Program-made: the position numbers and the translations under genes | Part shown: piece after piece, positions 15,694-23,308 of the stretch | Numbering within the stretch: position 1 is the stretch's first letter | How the letters are laid out: each line of letters opens with the position of its first letter | Source of the DNA: Acidimicrobiales bacterium AG-414-N20 | Lineage (GTDB): Bacteria; Actinomycetota; Acidimicrobiia; Acidimicrobiales; MedAcidi-G1 | Assembly (NCBI GenBank): GCA_003214465.1 | Contig: QCLO01000015.1 | Span: 1-41,697, forward strand | DNA length: 41,697 bases | Direction: 5' to 3' | Notes under the pieces: model-generated | Databases searched by the model: none | Told to the model about the DNA's origin: nothing | What the model saw: only the letters and a program-made list of their open reading frames with translations

Positions 15694-17331
15694 CTATTCG
15701 ATACCTATGTAGTAGGGGTATAAGGGCTGTCCACCTTCATGAACTTCAACCTCAAGCTCTTCATACTCAGCGTTAACCCATGCGACTATTTCATCTGTTT
15801 CTTTTTTATTGGAATCCTCTCCTGATACAAGAGTTACGATTTCATGTTCGTCACTAATCATTTCCTTTAAAAGATTATTGGTAGCTTCGACGATCGTTTC
15901 AGCTACCACTGTTACTTTTCCTTTTTGCAAGCCTAGAAAATTTCCCTTTTTTATTTCACCAATTTCGCTTGTCGAGTTTCTAACAGCTGTGGTTATTTCT
16001 CCTGATTCAACCATTTGTGAAGCTTGCAACATGCCTGTTTGATTTTTATCTGAAGTTGCTTCCGGGTCATAACCAAGCAAAGATGCAAAACCTTCTGTGA
16101 CGGTGTGGGTTCCGACCACGCGAACCGTTTTTGATGTTTGGGAATCTACTTGTTCTGCCACCGCAACGATATTTGAATTGTTAGGCAGGATTATTACGTG
16201 CTCAGATGCGGTGGCTTCTGCTGCTTCTAACAGATCTGCGGTTGATGGATTCATTGATTGTCCACCATTAACTATCCGCGTGGCTCCTAAGGATCGAAAA
16301 ATTTCACCTATTCCGTGACCGTTAGCAACCGCTATCACAGAACATCCAACTGGATCTGCGATGTCGTGGTCATGATAGTTGCCTGCGATTTCTTCAAATA
16401 AGTCGGTTACTCGAATCTCGTATGGTTTACCGATAGATATTCCAGCTTCAACGGCGGCACCAATATTGTTTGTGTGAACATGACAATTCCAAATATTTTC
16501 GCCGCCAACTACGACTATGGAGTCGCCTATTTCTGACCAAGCTTTTTTAAAATCAGGTATCAAGTCATCTGGTGCGTCTAAGAAATACATTACTTCATAT
16601 CTGGTTCCGCTATTACTCGTCTCATCATGCACATCTAGGATTAAAGAATCCACAGAGGCTGTTACAACCTCTGGTTCAGGCATTGGGCGGTCATCAATTA
16701 TGTGTAGGAGTGAGTCCAACATGAGCAAGAATCCGCTTCCACCAGCGTCAACAACTCCTGCCCTAGCTAAAACTGGCAAAAGTTCGGGTGTTGAATCCAA
16801 AGAGCGTTTAGCTGCTTCTCGAGCTATTTCCGCAAGAGGCAACAGGCTAAGTTTCTCTGATGCTGCCTTTTCTGCCGCTTCTGCTGTTTCTCTGACGACA
16901 GTCAGAATAGTTCCTTCAACTGGATTCCCGACTGCTTCATAAGCAGCTGATGCGGCTTCGCTAAGAGCTTCAGAAAACAAATTTGCATCAATGGTTTTTC
17001 GTGATGCGTTTTTTATTTTGGAAACAAAGCCTCTGAGTATTTGAGAAATAATTACTCCTGAATTGCCTCTGGCTCCCATAAGAGAACCGTGTGAGATGGC
17101 GTCGATTATGTTTTCAAGTTCAAGATTTTCTTCTAAAGATTCGATCTCAGATACCACTGAATTGAGAGTGGCGGCCATGTTGGAGCCTGTGTCCCCATCT
17201 GGCACGGGATAGACGTTTAAAGAATTGAGGCTTTCTTTGTGCTCTTGAAGGGAGTCTCGAAAGCAGTACATCAAACTTGCAAGGTTCTTTGCATCTAAAG
17301 TTTCTTTTACCACAACTGCGATAGTACCCAC
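15694..17331 (-). CDS. DAK2-domain fatty acid kinase FakA-like protein
   Basis: 545 aa protein of the YloV/FakA family, which phosphorylates FakB-bound fatty acids for entry into phospholipid synthesis. The N-terminal DhaL/DAK2 domain (about 15-205) has the nucleotide and magnesium motif NVYPVPDGDTGSNM (39-52) and MGARGNSGVI. A middle domain includes HVHTNN (family position of a metal-binding site). The C-terminal FakA domain extends to the end. No FakB (DegV) partner is in the window, so substrate assignment rests on family knowledge. The start is GTG with GAGG eight bases upstream. It heads the long minus-strand block and is followed by recG. Confidence 0.85.
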   Translation of the reverse strand: MGTIAVVVKETLDAKNLASLMYCFRDSLQEHKESLNSLNVYPVPDGDTGSNMAATLNSVVSEIESLEENLELENIIDAISHGSLMGARGNSGVIISQILRGFVSKIKNASRKTIDANLFSEALSEAASAAYEAVGNPVEGTILTVVRETAEAAEKAASEKLSLLPLAEIAREAAKRSLDSTPELLPVLARAGVVDAGGSGFLLMLDSLLHIIDDRPMPEPEVVTASVDSLILDVHDETSNSGTRYEVMYFLDAPDDLIPDFKKAWSEIGDSIVVVGGENIWNCHVHTNNIGAAVEAGISIGKPYEIRVTDLFEEIAGNYHDHDIADPVGCSVIAVANGHGIGEIFRSLGATRIVNGGQSMNPSTADLLEAAEATASEHVIILPNNSNIVAVAEQVDSQTSKTVRVVGTHTVTEGFASLLGYDPEATSDKNQTGMLQASQMVESGEITTAVRNSTSEIGEIKKGNFLGLQKGKVTVVAETIVEATNNLLKEMISDEHEIVTLVSGEDSNKKETDEIVAWVNAEYEELEVEVHEGGQPLYPYYIGIE

Positions 17332-17368
17332 TTAATTGGCCTCGATGCATTTGTTTCTGTTTTTATGT

Positions 17369-17396
17369 TTGGAACTGCCGAATACCCACATACGAT
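17369..17396 (+). promoter_or_regulatory. Candidate promoter for the cold-shock-like/pckG pair
   Basis: TTGGAA (17369-17374) and TACGAT (17391-17396) are spaced by 16 bases, upstream of a leader of about 68 bases. The leader contains a 6-pair hairpin (CCCGCT/AGTGGG, one G-U pair) and a GC-rich stretch before AGGAG. The 139-base gap is shared with the divergent FakA-like gene. Pattern match only. Confidence 0.3.
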
Positions 17397-17470
17397 CAGG
17401 ACTATTCACCCGCTGCTTTTAGTGGGCTAGGCTCCCGGCGGCCTCCAAAAGTTAGATAGGAGAAAAATAG

Positions 17471-17695
17471 TTGCAAGGCGTAGTCAAGTCTTACGATCCA
17501 GGAAGTGGTGACGGTCTCATAGTTCGTGACTCTGATCTCGTTGAATTCGAAATGGCAGAGGGAGCTCTTGAAGGCTCGATATTTAGAATGCTTCGGCAAG
17601 GTCAAAGAGTGGTTTTTGAATTAGATGGCGACAATAATGCAACCGGTTTAAAACTCGGATCTGAAGTAGATATGGGCACACCTGACTTAGATTGA
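17471..17695 (+). CDS. Small cold-shock-domain-like protein with altered RNA-binding motifs
   Basis: 74 aa. The fold pattern GVVKSYDP...GDGLIVRD...[11 protein letters not shown] matches the beta strands of the cold-shock OB fold. The RNP1 motif KGFGFI is replaced by SGDGLI, and RNP2 DVFVHFS by DLVEFEM, so most aromatic residues that stack on nucleic acid are absent. The start is TTG with AGGAG eight bases upstream. The stop is one base before the pckG ATG (TGA-T-ATG), so translation is probably coupled. It may have a non-canonical ligand or a regulatory role; a direct link to PEP carboxykinase is inference. Identification as CSD-like is moderate. Confidence 0.65.
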   Translation: MQGVVKSYDPGSGDGLIVRDSDLVEFEMAEGALEGSIFRMLRQGQRVVFELDGDNNATGLKLGSEVDMGTPDLD

Positions 17696-17696
17696 T

Positions 17697-19505
17697 ATGA
17701 GTTTTGAAAATCCGCCAACAAAAAATAGGTCTCTGACCGACTGGGTTGATCACTGGGAGAAAATTTTCGAACCTAGTCAAGTTCACTGGTGTGATGGTTC
17801 TGAGAGTGAATATGAAAACTTCACTCAAGAGCTAGTTAATTCTGGGACTTTTATCCGTCTTAATGACGAGCTTCGCCCAAATAGTTTTTTGGCACGATCA
17901 GACCCTAATGATGTAGCGCGTGTTGAAAGCGAGACCTACATAGCGTCAGTTGAAGAAATTGATGCAGGATCGACAAACAACTGGCGTGAACCCAATGCAC
18001 TGAAAGAAGAGATGCTCTCTCACTATCAAGGGTGCATGAAAGGCAGAACCCTCTACGTGATTCCTTTTTGTATGGGACCTATAGGTTCACCTATTTCACA
18101 TATAGGTATTCAACTCTCAGACTCTCCATATGTGGCAGCAAGTATGAAAATTATGACAAGGATGGGAAGTTCTGTTCTGGATGAGTTGGGTAACGGAAAT
18201 TTCGTTCCATGTGTTCATTCAGTCGGATTTCCGCTTGAGGAAAATGAAGAAGATGTCGCATGGCCTTGTAATAAAGATGTACGTTACATATCGCATTTTC
18301 CCGAAACTAGGGAAATATGGTCGTACGGATCTGGTTATGGCGGAAATGCTTTATTAGGTAAGAAGTGCTTTGCTCTTCGCATAGCTTCCACAATGGCTCG
18401 TGAAGATGGGTGGTTGGCTGAGCACATGCTTATTCTTGGAATCACGCCTCCTGATGGTGAAAAGCGTTATGTAGCTGCTGCTTTCCCTTCTGCTTGCGGC
18501 AAAACGAATATGGCGATGCTGGTTCCTACTATTCCGGGTTGGAAAGTTGAAACCATCGGGGACGATATAGCTTGGATGAAGTTTTCTTCTGATGGGCAAC
18601 TACGTGCCATCAATCCTGAAGCAGGTTTCTTTGGTGTTGCTCCGGGGACTTCTAACTCAACTAATGAAAATGCTATGAAGACCCTTTGGGGAAATGCAAT
18701 TTTCACAAATGTCGCTCTTGATGAGAATAATGATGTTTGGTGGGAAAGGATGACAGAAAAGAAGCCTGACTCACTTGTCGACTGGCAAGGGCGTGACTGG
18801 ACTAGTGAGTCTGAAGAACCGGCCGCTCACCCAAATGCACGTTTTACCGTACCTGCAAGCCAATGTCCTTCGATCGCTCCAGAATGGGAAGATCCGGAGG
18901 GAGTGCCAATCTCGGCGATCATGTTTGGGGGTCGACGCGCTTCGAATGTTCCATTGATCACGCAAGCACGTGATTGGGAGCACGGAGTTTTCCTTGGTTC
19001 AATTATGAGTTCAGAGAAGACTGCTGCAGCTGCTGGAAAAATTGGTGAAGTAAGATTTGATCCATTTGCAATGCTGCCTTTCATGGGTTACAACGTGGGC
19101 GATTATATTAAGCATTGGATAGAAATCGGAAAAGCTAATGATTCTAGTAAATTGCCGAAATTATTTTGGGTTAACTGGTTTCGAAAAGATGAAAACGGGA
19201 GTTTTCTCTGGCCAGGTTTCGGTGAGAACAGTCGTGTTCTTAAGTGGATTTTAGATCGTATAGACGGGGAAGCTCAAGCAGTGGAGACGCCTTTGGGTCT
19301 AGTACCTGAAATTGACGGCATCGATACCTCAGGTCTAGATCTAAATGATTTAGCAATGCAAAGACTTCTTGAAGTTGACTCAGATTCATGGAGTGAAGAG
19401 GTTCCATTAATTGAAGAGCATCTAAAAGCTATCGGGGATCGACTCCCTAAAGAGATGACTTCTCAACTCGACAAATTAAAAGCTCGAATAGGTTTGGGAA
19501 GTTGA
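17697..19505 (+). CDS. pckG: Phosphoenolpyruvate carboxykinase (GTP)
   Basis: Interconverts oxaloacetate and phosphoenolpyruvate using GTP/GDP, a gluconeogenic or anaplerotic step. 602 aa, normal length. The kinase-1 loop and hyper-reactive cysteine are in [13 protein letters not shown] (about 263-275), followed by GDDIAWMKF. The metal- and substrate-binding segments [24 protein letters not shown] and [12 protein letters not shown] are present. It follows the cold-shock-like gene by one base. Its stop is one base from the stop of the convergent membrane-protein gene. Confidence 0.97.
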   Translation: MSFENPPTKNRSLTDWVDHWEKIFEPSQVHWCDGSESEYENFTQELVNSGTFIRLNDELRPNSFLARSDPNDVARVESETYIASVEEIDAGSTNNWREPNALKEEMLSHYQGCMKGRTLYVIPFCMGPIGSPISHIGIQLSDSPYVAASMKIMTRMGSSVLDELGNGNFVPCVHSVGFPLEENEEDVAWPCNKDVRYISHFPETREIWSYGSGYGGNALLGKKCFALRIASTMAREDGWLAEHMLILGITPPDGEKRYVAAAFPSACGKTNMAMLVPTIPGWKVETIGDDIAWMKFSSDGQLRAINPEAGFFGVAPGTSNSTNENAMKTLWGNAIFTNVALDENNDVWWERMTEKKPDSLVDWQGRDWTSESEEPAAHPNARFTVPASQCPSIAPEWEDPEGVPISAIMFGGRRASNVPLITQARDWEHGVFLGSIMSSEKTAAAAGKIGEVRFDPFAMLPFMGYNVGDYIKHWIEIGKANDSSKLPKLFWVNWFRKDENGSFLWPGFGENSRVLKWILDRIDGEAQAVETPLGLVPEIDGIDTSGLDLNDLAMQRLLEVDSDSWSEEVPLIEEHLKAIGDRLPKEMTSQLDKLKARIGLGS

Positions 19506-19506
19506 A

Positions 19507-19884
19507 TTAAATCGCCCCTAAGAGCATCGAGCGAATTCCTAATCCCATTAAAAAAAGTCCAGCAAACCCGTAAAGCAAATACCTTCTATTATCCAATTGA
19601 TTCCGGTAACCGTAAATTACTCCCACGGAGAGCACTGCAGCAGACCAGTACAGTAAGTGGAACTTGGGAACTTCTATATTTTCCGACGATGCTAAAGCAA
19701 CACCTGAAAAAAGGTGTGCTAAAACCATAATCTGAGCAATTGCTGTTAGCCATGAAAGTATTGGAAGTCGGAAGAGTTTGTTTCTGTGAGCTTGGAGGGA
19801 CCAGACGCCAGCCACGGCGTTCAACAAGACCATTGACCACTCGATAACTTCATGAGTCACTCGAAAGGAAGCTAATACATTCAT
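19507..19884 (-). CDS. Small four-helix membrane protein, unknown function
   Basis: 125 aa from the ATG at 19884; a TTG one codon upstream is possible. Four hydrophobic segments are visible at about 14-33, 40-63, 76-93 and 103-122. Histidines occur near the first two helices (TH in the N-terminus, AHRN, LAHLF), and an Arg/Asn-rich loop (YRNQLDNRRY) lies between helices three and four. I do not recognise the family. It is the last gene of the hydrolase/CoA-enzyme/PIG-L operon, 21 bases after the PIG-L stop, and ends one base from the convergent pckG stop. Confidence 0.7.
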   Translation of the reverse strand: MNVLASFRVTHEVIEWSMVLLNAVAGVWSLQAHRNKLFRLPILSWLTAIAQIMVLAHLFSGVALASSENIEVPKFHLLYWSAAVLSVGVIYGYRNQLDNRRYLLYGFAGLFLMGLGIRSMLLGAI

Positions 19885-19908
19885 CAAATTTAAGTGTTGC
19901 TAGATCTG

Positions 19909-20730
19909 TCAGTTGAATAGATTGGATTTAAAAGTTTCATTTTCTTTTCTTGATTCTTTTGGATTTATAAACCATTCAGTGCCGAAAACATTAACAAACT
20001 GGTCATCTGAAATCTGTAAAAAAAACGAATCTTCATCTATTTGACTTCGGTGAGCGGAAATCGCTGCTCTTTTCTTCTCGATAAAATCTGAAACATTTAT
20101 AGCGTGAGTGATTTCAGACTCGGCAGAACCAAAAGATTCCTCTTCTACTCGTTGCCTCCTCTCCTCCAAGTCATCACCTATTCCAGCGAGTCCTTCATCC
20201 GGAGCTGTTTCTATAGCTAATTCAATTGTTTTCTTAATCGAATCTCTGTTGAGAGTCGTCCATCTGATGTTTTCAATTCCAATCTGATCTGCCCAATGAG
20301 TTCCCACCCTATGGACCTGAATGTGATCCGGATGCCCATACCCTCCATTTGGGTCGTATATAACCAAAAGATCAACAGTTTCCTCGCGTAAAATATCCGC
20401 TAATCTGAAACTCGCTTCTTCAACGTTCGCCTGCCAGAAACAATCAAGGTTGGAATTGGATGGTGTGTCAATCATTCCGCTGTCCCTGTAGTTTAAGAAT
20501 TCGACTCGTGCTACTCCCAAAATATTCGCTGATTTAATCAGCTCTAGAGTTCGTCTTTCCTCTAAAGGCTCCCCATCTTTTAGGATTCCTGGTACAGGTT
20601 CTCCTTCTTCTCCACGGGTGGCGACTACGAGAATTACGCGATCTCCAGATTCAGACAATAAAGCCATCGTTCCAGCTGTGGACAGTGCTTCGTCATCGGG
20701 GTGAGCGTGAAAGAAAACTATTGTCGACAT
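19909..20730 (-). CDS. PIG-L (LmbE) family N-acetylglucosaminyl deacetylase, MshB-like
   Basis: Zinc-dependent deacetylase of the PIG-L family, 273 aa. The metal-binding AHPDDE motif is at residues 9-14 and the distal histidine is in GGYGHPDHIQVH. After AHPDDE the sequence reads ALSTAGTM, similar to MshB, whereas the second PIG-L gene in this window has the SKGAST form of Mca. It could therefore deacetylate the mycothiol precursor GlcNAc-Ins, but related proteins act on other amino sugars. The start ATG lies 8 bases after the racemase-family gene stop. The C-terminal HAINVSDFIEKKRAAISAH segment is common in the family. Confidence 0.82.
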   Translation of the reverse strand: MSTIVFFHAHPDDEALSTAGTMALLSESGDRVILVVATRGEEGEPVPGILKDGEPLEERRTLELIKSANILGVARVEFLNYRDSGMIDTPSNSNLDCFWQANVEEASFRLADILREETVDLLVIYDPNGGYGHPDHIQVHRVGTHWADQIGIENIRWTTLNRDSIKKTIELAIETAPDEGLAGIGDDLEERRQRVEEESFGSAESEITHAINVSDFIEKKRAAISAHRSQIDEDSFFLQISDDQFVNVFGTEWFINPKESRKENETFKSNLFN

Positions 20731-20738
20731 CGAGATCT

Positions 20739-21881
20739 TTAGGACACAGCGCCGCTACTAAGCAGTTCAGTAATCTCTTCCTTTTTAAATCCAAACTGCA
20801 TAAGCACTTCTTTACTGTGCTGGCCTGGATGAGCCGGTGGTCTCTCAATTTTTCCTGGCGTACGACTGAATCTCGGAGCTGGTGCTGGTTGGGTTACACC
20901 CGCAACTTCTACGAATGTTTTTCTTTCTACATTATGTGGATGTTCTACTGCTTCGTATGCAGAAAGAACAGGTGCGTAGCAAACATCACTACCGGCAAGT
21001 AGTTGATCCCATTCAGTTCTAGTTTTTGTAGCTATCAATTCGGCCATTTTTTGTTTCAATTCTGGCCATTTTTCTCGATCGTGTTGGGATGCAAATTCTT
21101 CTTGATCAAGTTCAAATTTCTCTAACATTTCTTTGTAGAACTGGGGTTCTATTGATCCTAAAGATATCCATTCTCCGTCTGAGCATTCATAAACATCATA
21201 GAAATGGGCTCCCGTGTCTAGAAGGTTCACACCTCTTCCTTGTTGATGAAAACCTGTTTCCATCATTCCATAAAAGAAACTCATCAAACTTGCCGCACCA
21301 TCAACCATCGCAGCGTCGACAACTTGACCTTGCCCAGATTGTCTAGCTTCAACAAGTGCGCACACCATTCCAAAAGCTAGGTACATGCCTCCTCCTCCAA
21401 AATCTCCTACAAGGTTTAATGGTGGCACTGGCCCACTTTCACTTCTTCCTATATGGGCCAAGACACCGGCTAATGAAATGTAGTTAATGTCATGTCCTGC
21501 TGCGTTTGCATAAGGTCCTTCTTGCCCCCACCCTGTCATTCGTCCGTAAACCAAAGCGGGGTTCCTCTTCAGACAGTCATCTGGTCCTACCCCTAATCTT
21601 TCAGCTACTCCTGGTCTGAAGCCTTCGAAAAAAATATCAGATGCCTCGACTAATCTGAGAACTGTTTCTTTTCCTTGCGGATTTTTAAGATCGATCCCGA
21701 TACTTTTTCTTCCTCTGCTGATTATGTCATTTGGTGGGGAATTCTCATCAAACTCTTTCACTGAACCTGCACGATCAATACGTACGACATCTGCGCCCAT
21801 ATCAGCAAGCATCATTCCGCAAAAAGGACCAGGTCCTATTCCTGCTAGCTCCAAGACCTTCACTCCGTCTAAAGCACCCAT
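20739..21881 (-). CDS. CoA-transferase family III / alpha-methylacyl-CoA racemase
   Basis: 380 aa class III CoA-transferase fold. It retains both residues used by alpha-methylacyl-CoA racemases: H130 in AAGHDINY and D160 in LNLVGDFGGGG. The N-terminal VLELAGIGPGPFCGMMLADMGA segment is typical of the racemase branch, which epimerises 2-methyl-branched acyl-CoA before beta-oxidation. AGGAGA lies just before the ATG. It sits between an alpha/beta hydrolase and a PIG-L gene with gaps of 16 and 8 bases. A CoA-transferase role cannot be excluded, but the His/Asp pair favours racemase. Confidence 0.88.
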   Translation of the reverse strand: MGALDGVKVLELAGIGPGPFCGMMLADMGADVVRIDRAGSVKEFDENSPPNDIISRGRKSIGIDLKNPQGKETVLRLVEASDIFFEGFRPGVAERLGVGPDDCLKRNPALVYGRMTGWGQEGPYANAAGHDINYISLAGVLAHIGRSESGPVPPLNLVGDFGGGGMYLAFGMVCALVEARQSGQGQVVDAAMVDGAASLMSFFYGMMETGFHQQGRGVNLLDTGAHFYDVYECSDGEWISLGSIEPQFYKEMLEKFELDQEEFASQHDREKWPELKQKMAELIATKTRTEWDQLLAGSDVCYAPVLSAYEAVEHPHNVERKTFVEVAGVTQPAPAPRFSRTPGKIERPPAHPGQHSKEVLMQFGFKKEEITELLSSGAVS

Positions 21882-21897
21882 TTTGTCTCCTGTTTTT

Positions 21898-22731
21898 TTA
21901 ACTTATATTTTCAGCATTTTTTACGTGCTTAATTATTTCATTTGTGATCTTTGGCCAAGAACCCGGCGGGAGATCATGTCCCCACCCTTCAATCATGACT
22001 AGCTTTGCTGCAGGTATCACTTCTGCCGTGCGTTGTCCCCCGCTTGGATCGACAAGAGTGTCTGCACTTCCATGAAGTACGAGTGTAGGTACCTTGATTT
22101 TCATAAGTGTTTCTTCGCGGTTTCCGCTTAAGTTCATGGCCCGCATTTGCCGGTCTTTGGCTTCATTCGATTTATTGGTGCGTTCGGCATATCTTTCAAA
22201 AATTTTTAAACAGTATTCATCATCGTGCCATTCAGTACTAGCCCAGATACGTCTGTCAGATAGATCTTTTAAAGCTCGCTCTTGTGGGTCGATCGGCGCA
22301 GGTGCTAACAAGGCATCTAATGCCTTCCCCTTTGGGATACCAAAACCTCTCTTGCCAGTGTTAGATGCCATTGAGGTGAGACTGCTGATTTTCTCTGGAA
22401 ATTCAGCAGCAAAAATTTGAGCAACCATACCCCCCAAAGACATGCCCACGATATGAGCTTTTTCTACTGCTAAATGCTCCAACAGCTCTGCAGCGTCAGA
22501 AGCCATGTCTAATAGTTTGTACTCTTTCTGCATCTCTGATGACAGTCCGCTGTCTCTTTGGTCGTATCTGATTACATGCAATCCTTCTTCAGCTAGCTTA
22601 TTACAGAAACCTTCTTCCCATAGCAGCAACTGGCTTCCTAATCCGTGGATCAGTAAGAGTGTCGGGTCCGTCGAAGAACCAAAAGTCTCGTAACAAATTT
22701 TCACCCCTGTAGAGAGAAGGGTCTTAGGCAT
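21898..22731 (-). CDS. Alpha/beta hydrolase
   Basis: 277 aa alpha/beta-hydrolase-fold enzyme. The oxyanion-hole segment is LLIHGLGSQ, the nucleophile elbow is GMSLGG, the acid is in HGSADTLVDPSGG and the histidine is in EGWGHDLPPG. The fold begins at KTLLSTGVKICYETFG, so I favour the ATG at 22731. A longer frame to an ATG at 22782 or TTG at 22788 adds a charged extension with no convincing ribosome-binding site. It is the first gene of an operon with the racemase-family, PIG-L and membrane protein genes. An esterase or thioesterase role in acyl-CoA metabolism is a guess from context. Confidence 0.85.
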   Translation of the reverse strand: MPKTLLSTGVKICYETFGSSTDPTLLLIHGLGSQLLLWEEGFCNKLAEEGLHVIRYDQRDSGLSSEMQKEYKLLDMASDAAELLEHLAVEKAHIVGMSLGGMVAQIFAAEFPEKISSLTSMASNTGKRGFGIPKGKALDALLAPAPIDPQERALKDLSDRRIWASTEWHDDEYCLKIFERYAERTNKSNEAKDRQMRAMNLSGNREETLMKIKVPTLVLHGSADTLVDPSGGQRTAEVIPAAKLVMIEGWGHDLPPGSWPKITNEIIKHVKNAENIS

Positions 22732-22817
22732 CAAGTTTCTTTCTTTTTCAAGTTTCAAATTAAGACTATCTGCTGGCCTCATTACCAATTCGTTGAATTC
22801 AGCAGTAGTTTCGTTAT

Positions 22818-23279
22818 GTGAATAAAATTTTTGATCAAACTTTTAATCAAATAGAACCTCTGACCTTCTACGAGATTTTACGTCTGAGGGTCGATGTTTT
22901 TGTGGTGGAACAAAATTGCGCCTATCCGGAACTAGACGGATTCGATGTGGATCCAAATACTCGACATGTATGGATCAAAGATGAAGATTCTCCAGTTTGT
23001 TATCTCCGTGTTCTGAGAATAAGTAAAGAAGTTTACAAAATCGGTCGAGTTGCAACGTCTCTTCACAATCGCAACAAAGGTATGGCGAAATCTCTAATAG
23101 AACATGTGATTGACACTACTTCTGGGGAGCTGATACTCGACGCTCAGGCTTATCTAGAAGACTGGTATGAAGAAATAGGTTTTACAACTAATGGTGAAGC
23201 TTTCGAAGAAGGTTGTGGACATGACTCAAATTCGGGAATTCTGCATGTGCCAATGGTTTACAAAAGGGAAATTGATTAG
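22818..23279 (+). CDS. elaA: ElaA-type GNAT acetyltransferase
   Basis: 153 aa GNAT protein of the ElaA group. The conserved ElaA features are LTFYEILRLRVDVFVVEQNC, DVDPNTRHVW, the RVLR strand and the acetyl-CoA loop IGRVATSLHNRNKGMAKSL, followed by AQAYLEDWYEEIGF. The substrate is unknown. The GTG start has no ribosome-binding site, but TAGTTT lies six bases upstream, so the transcript may be leaderless. It is divergent from the hydrolase operon and 29 bases ahead of uvrD2. Confidence 0.85.
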   Translation: MNKIFDQTFNQIEPLTFYEILRLRVDVFVVEQNCAYPELDGFDVDPNTRHVWIKDEDSPVCYLRVLRISKEVYKIGRVATSLHNRNKGMAKSLIEHVIDTTSGELILDAQAYLEDWYEEIGFTTNGEAFEEGCGHDSNSGILHVPMVYKREID

Positions 23280-23308
23280 CTCTCCGCTCAGGCACCCGAC
23301 TGCACTTA

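Noticed and set aside
17332-17470. tRNA or rpmB gene in the FakA/cold-shock-like gap
   Set aside because: No cloverleaf and no L28-like frame; only a short hairpin and promoter-like boxes are visible.
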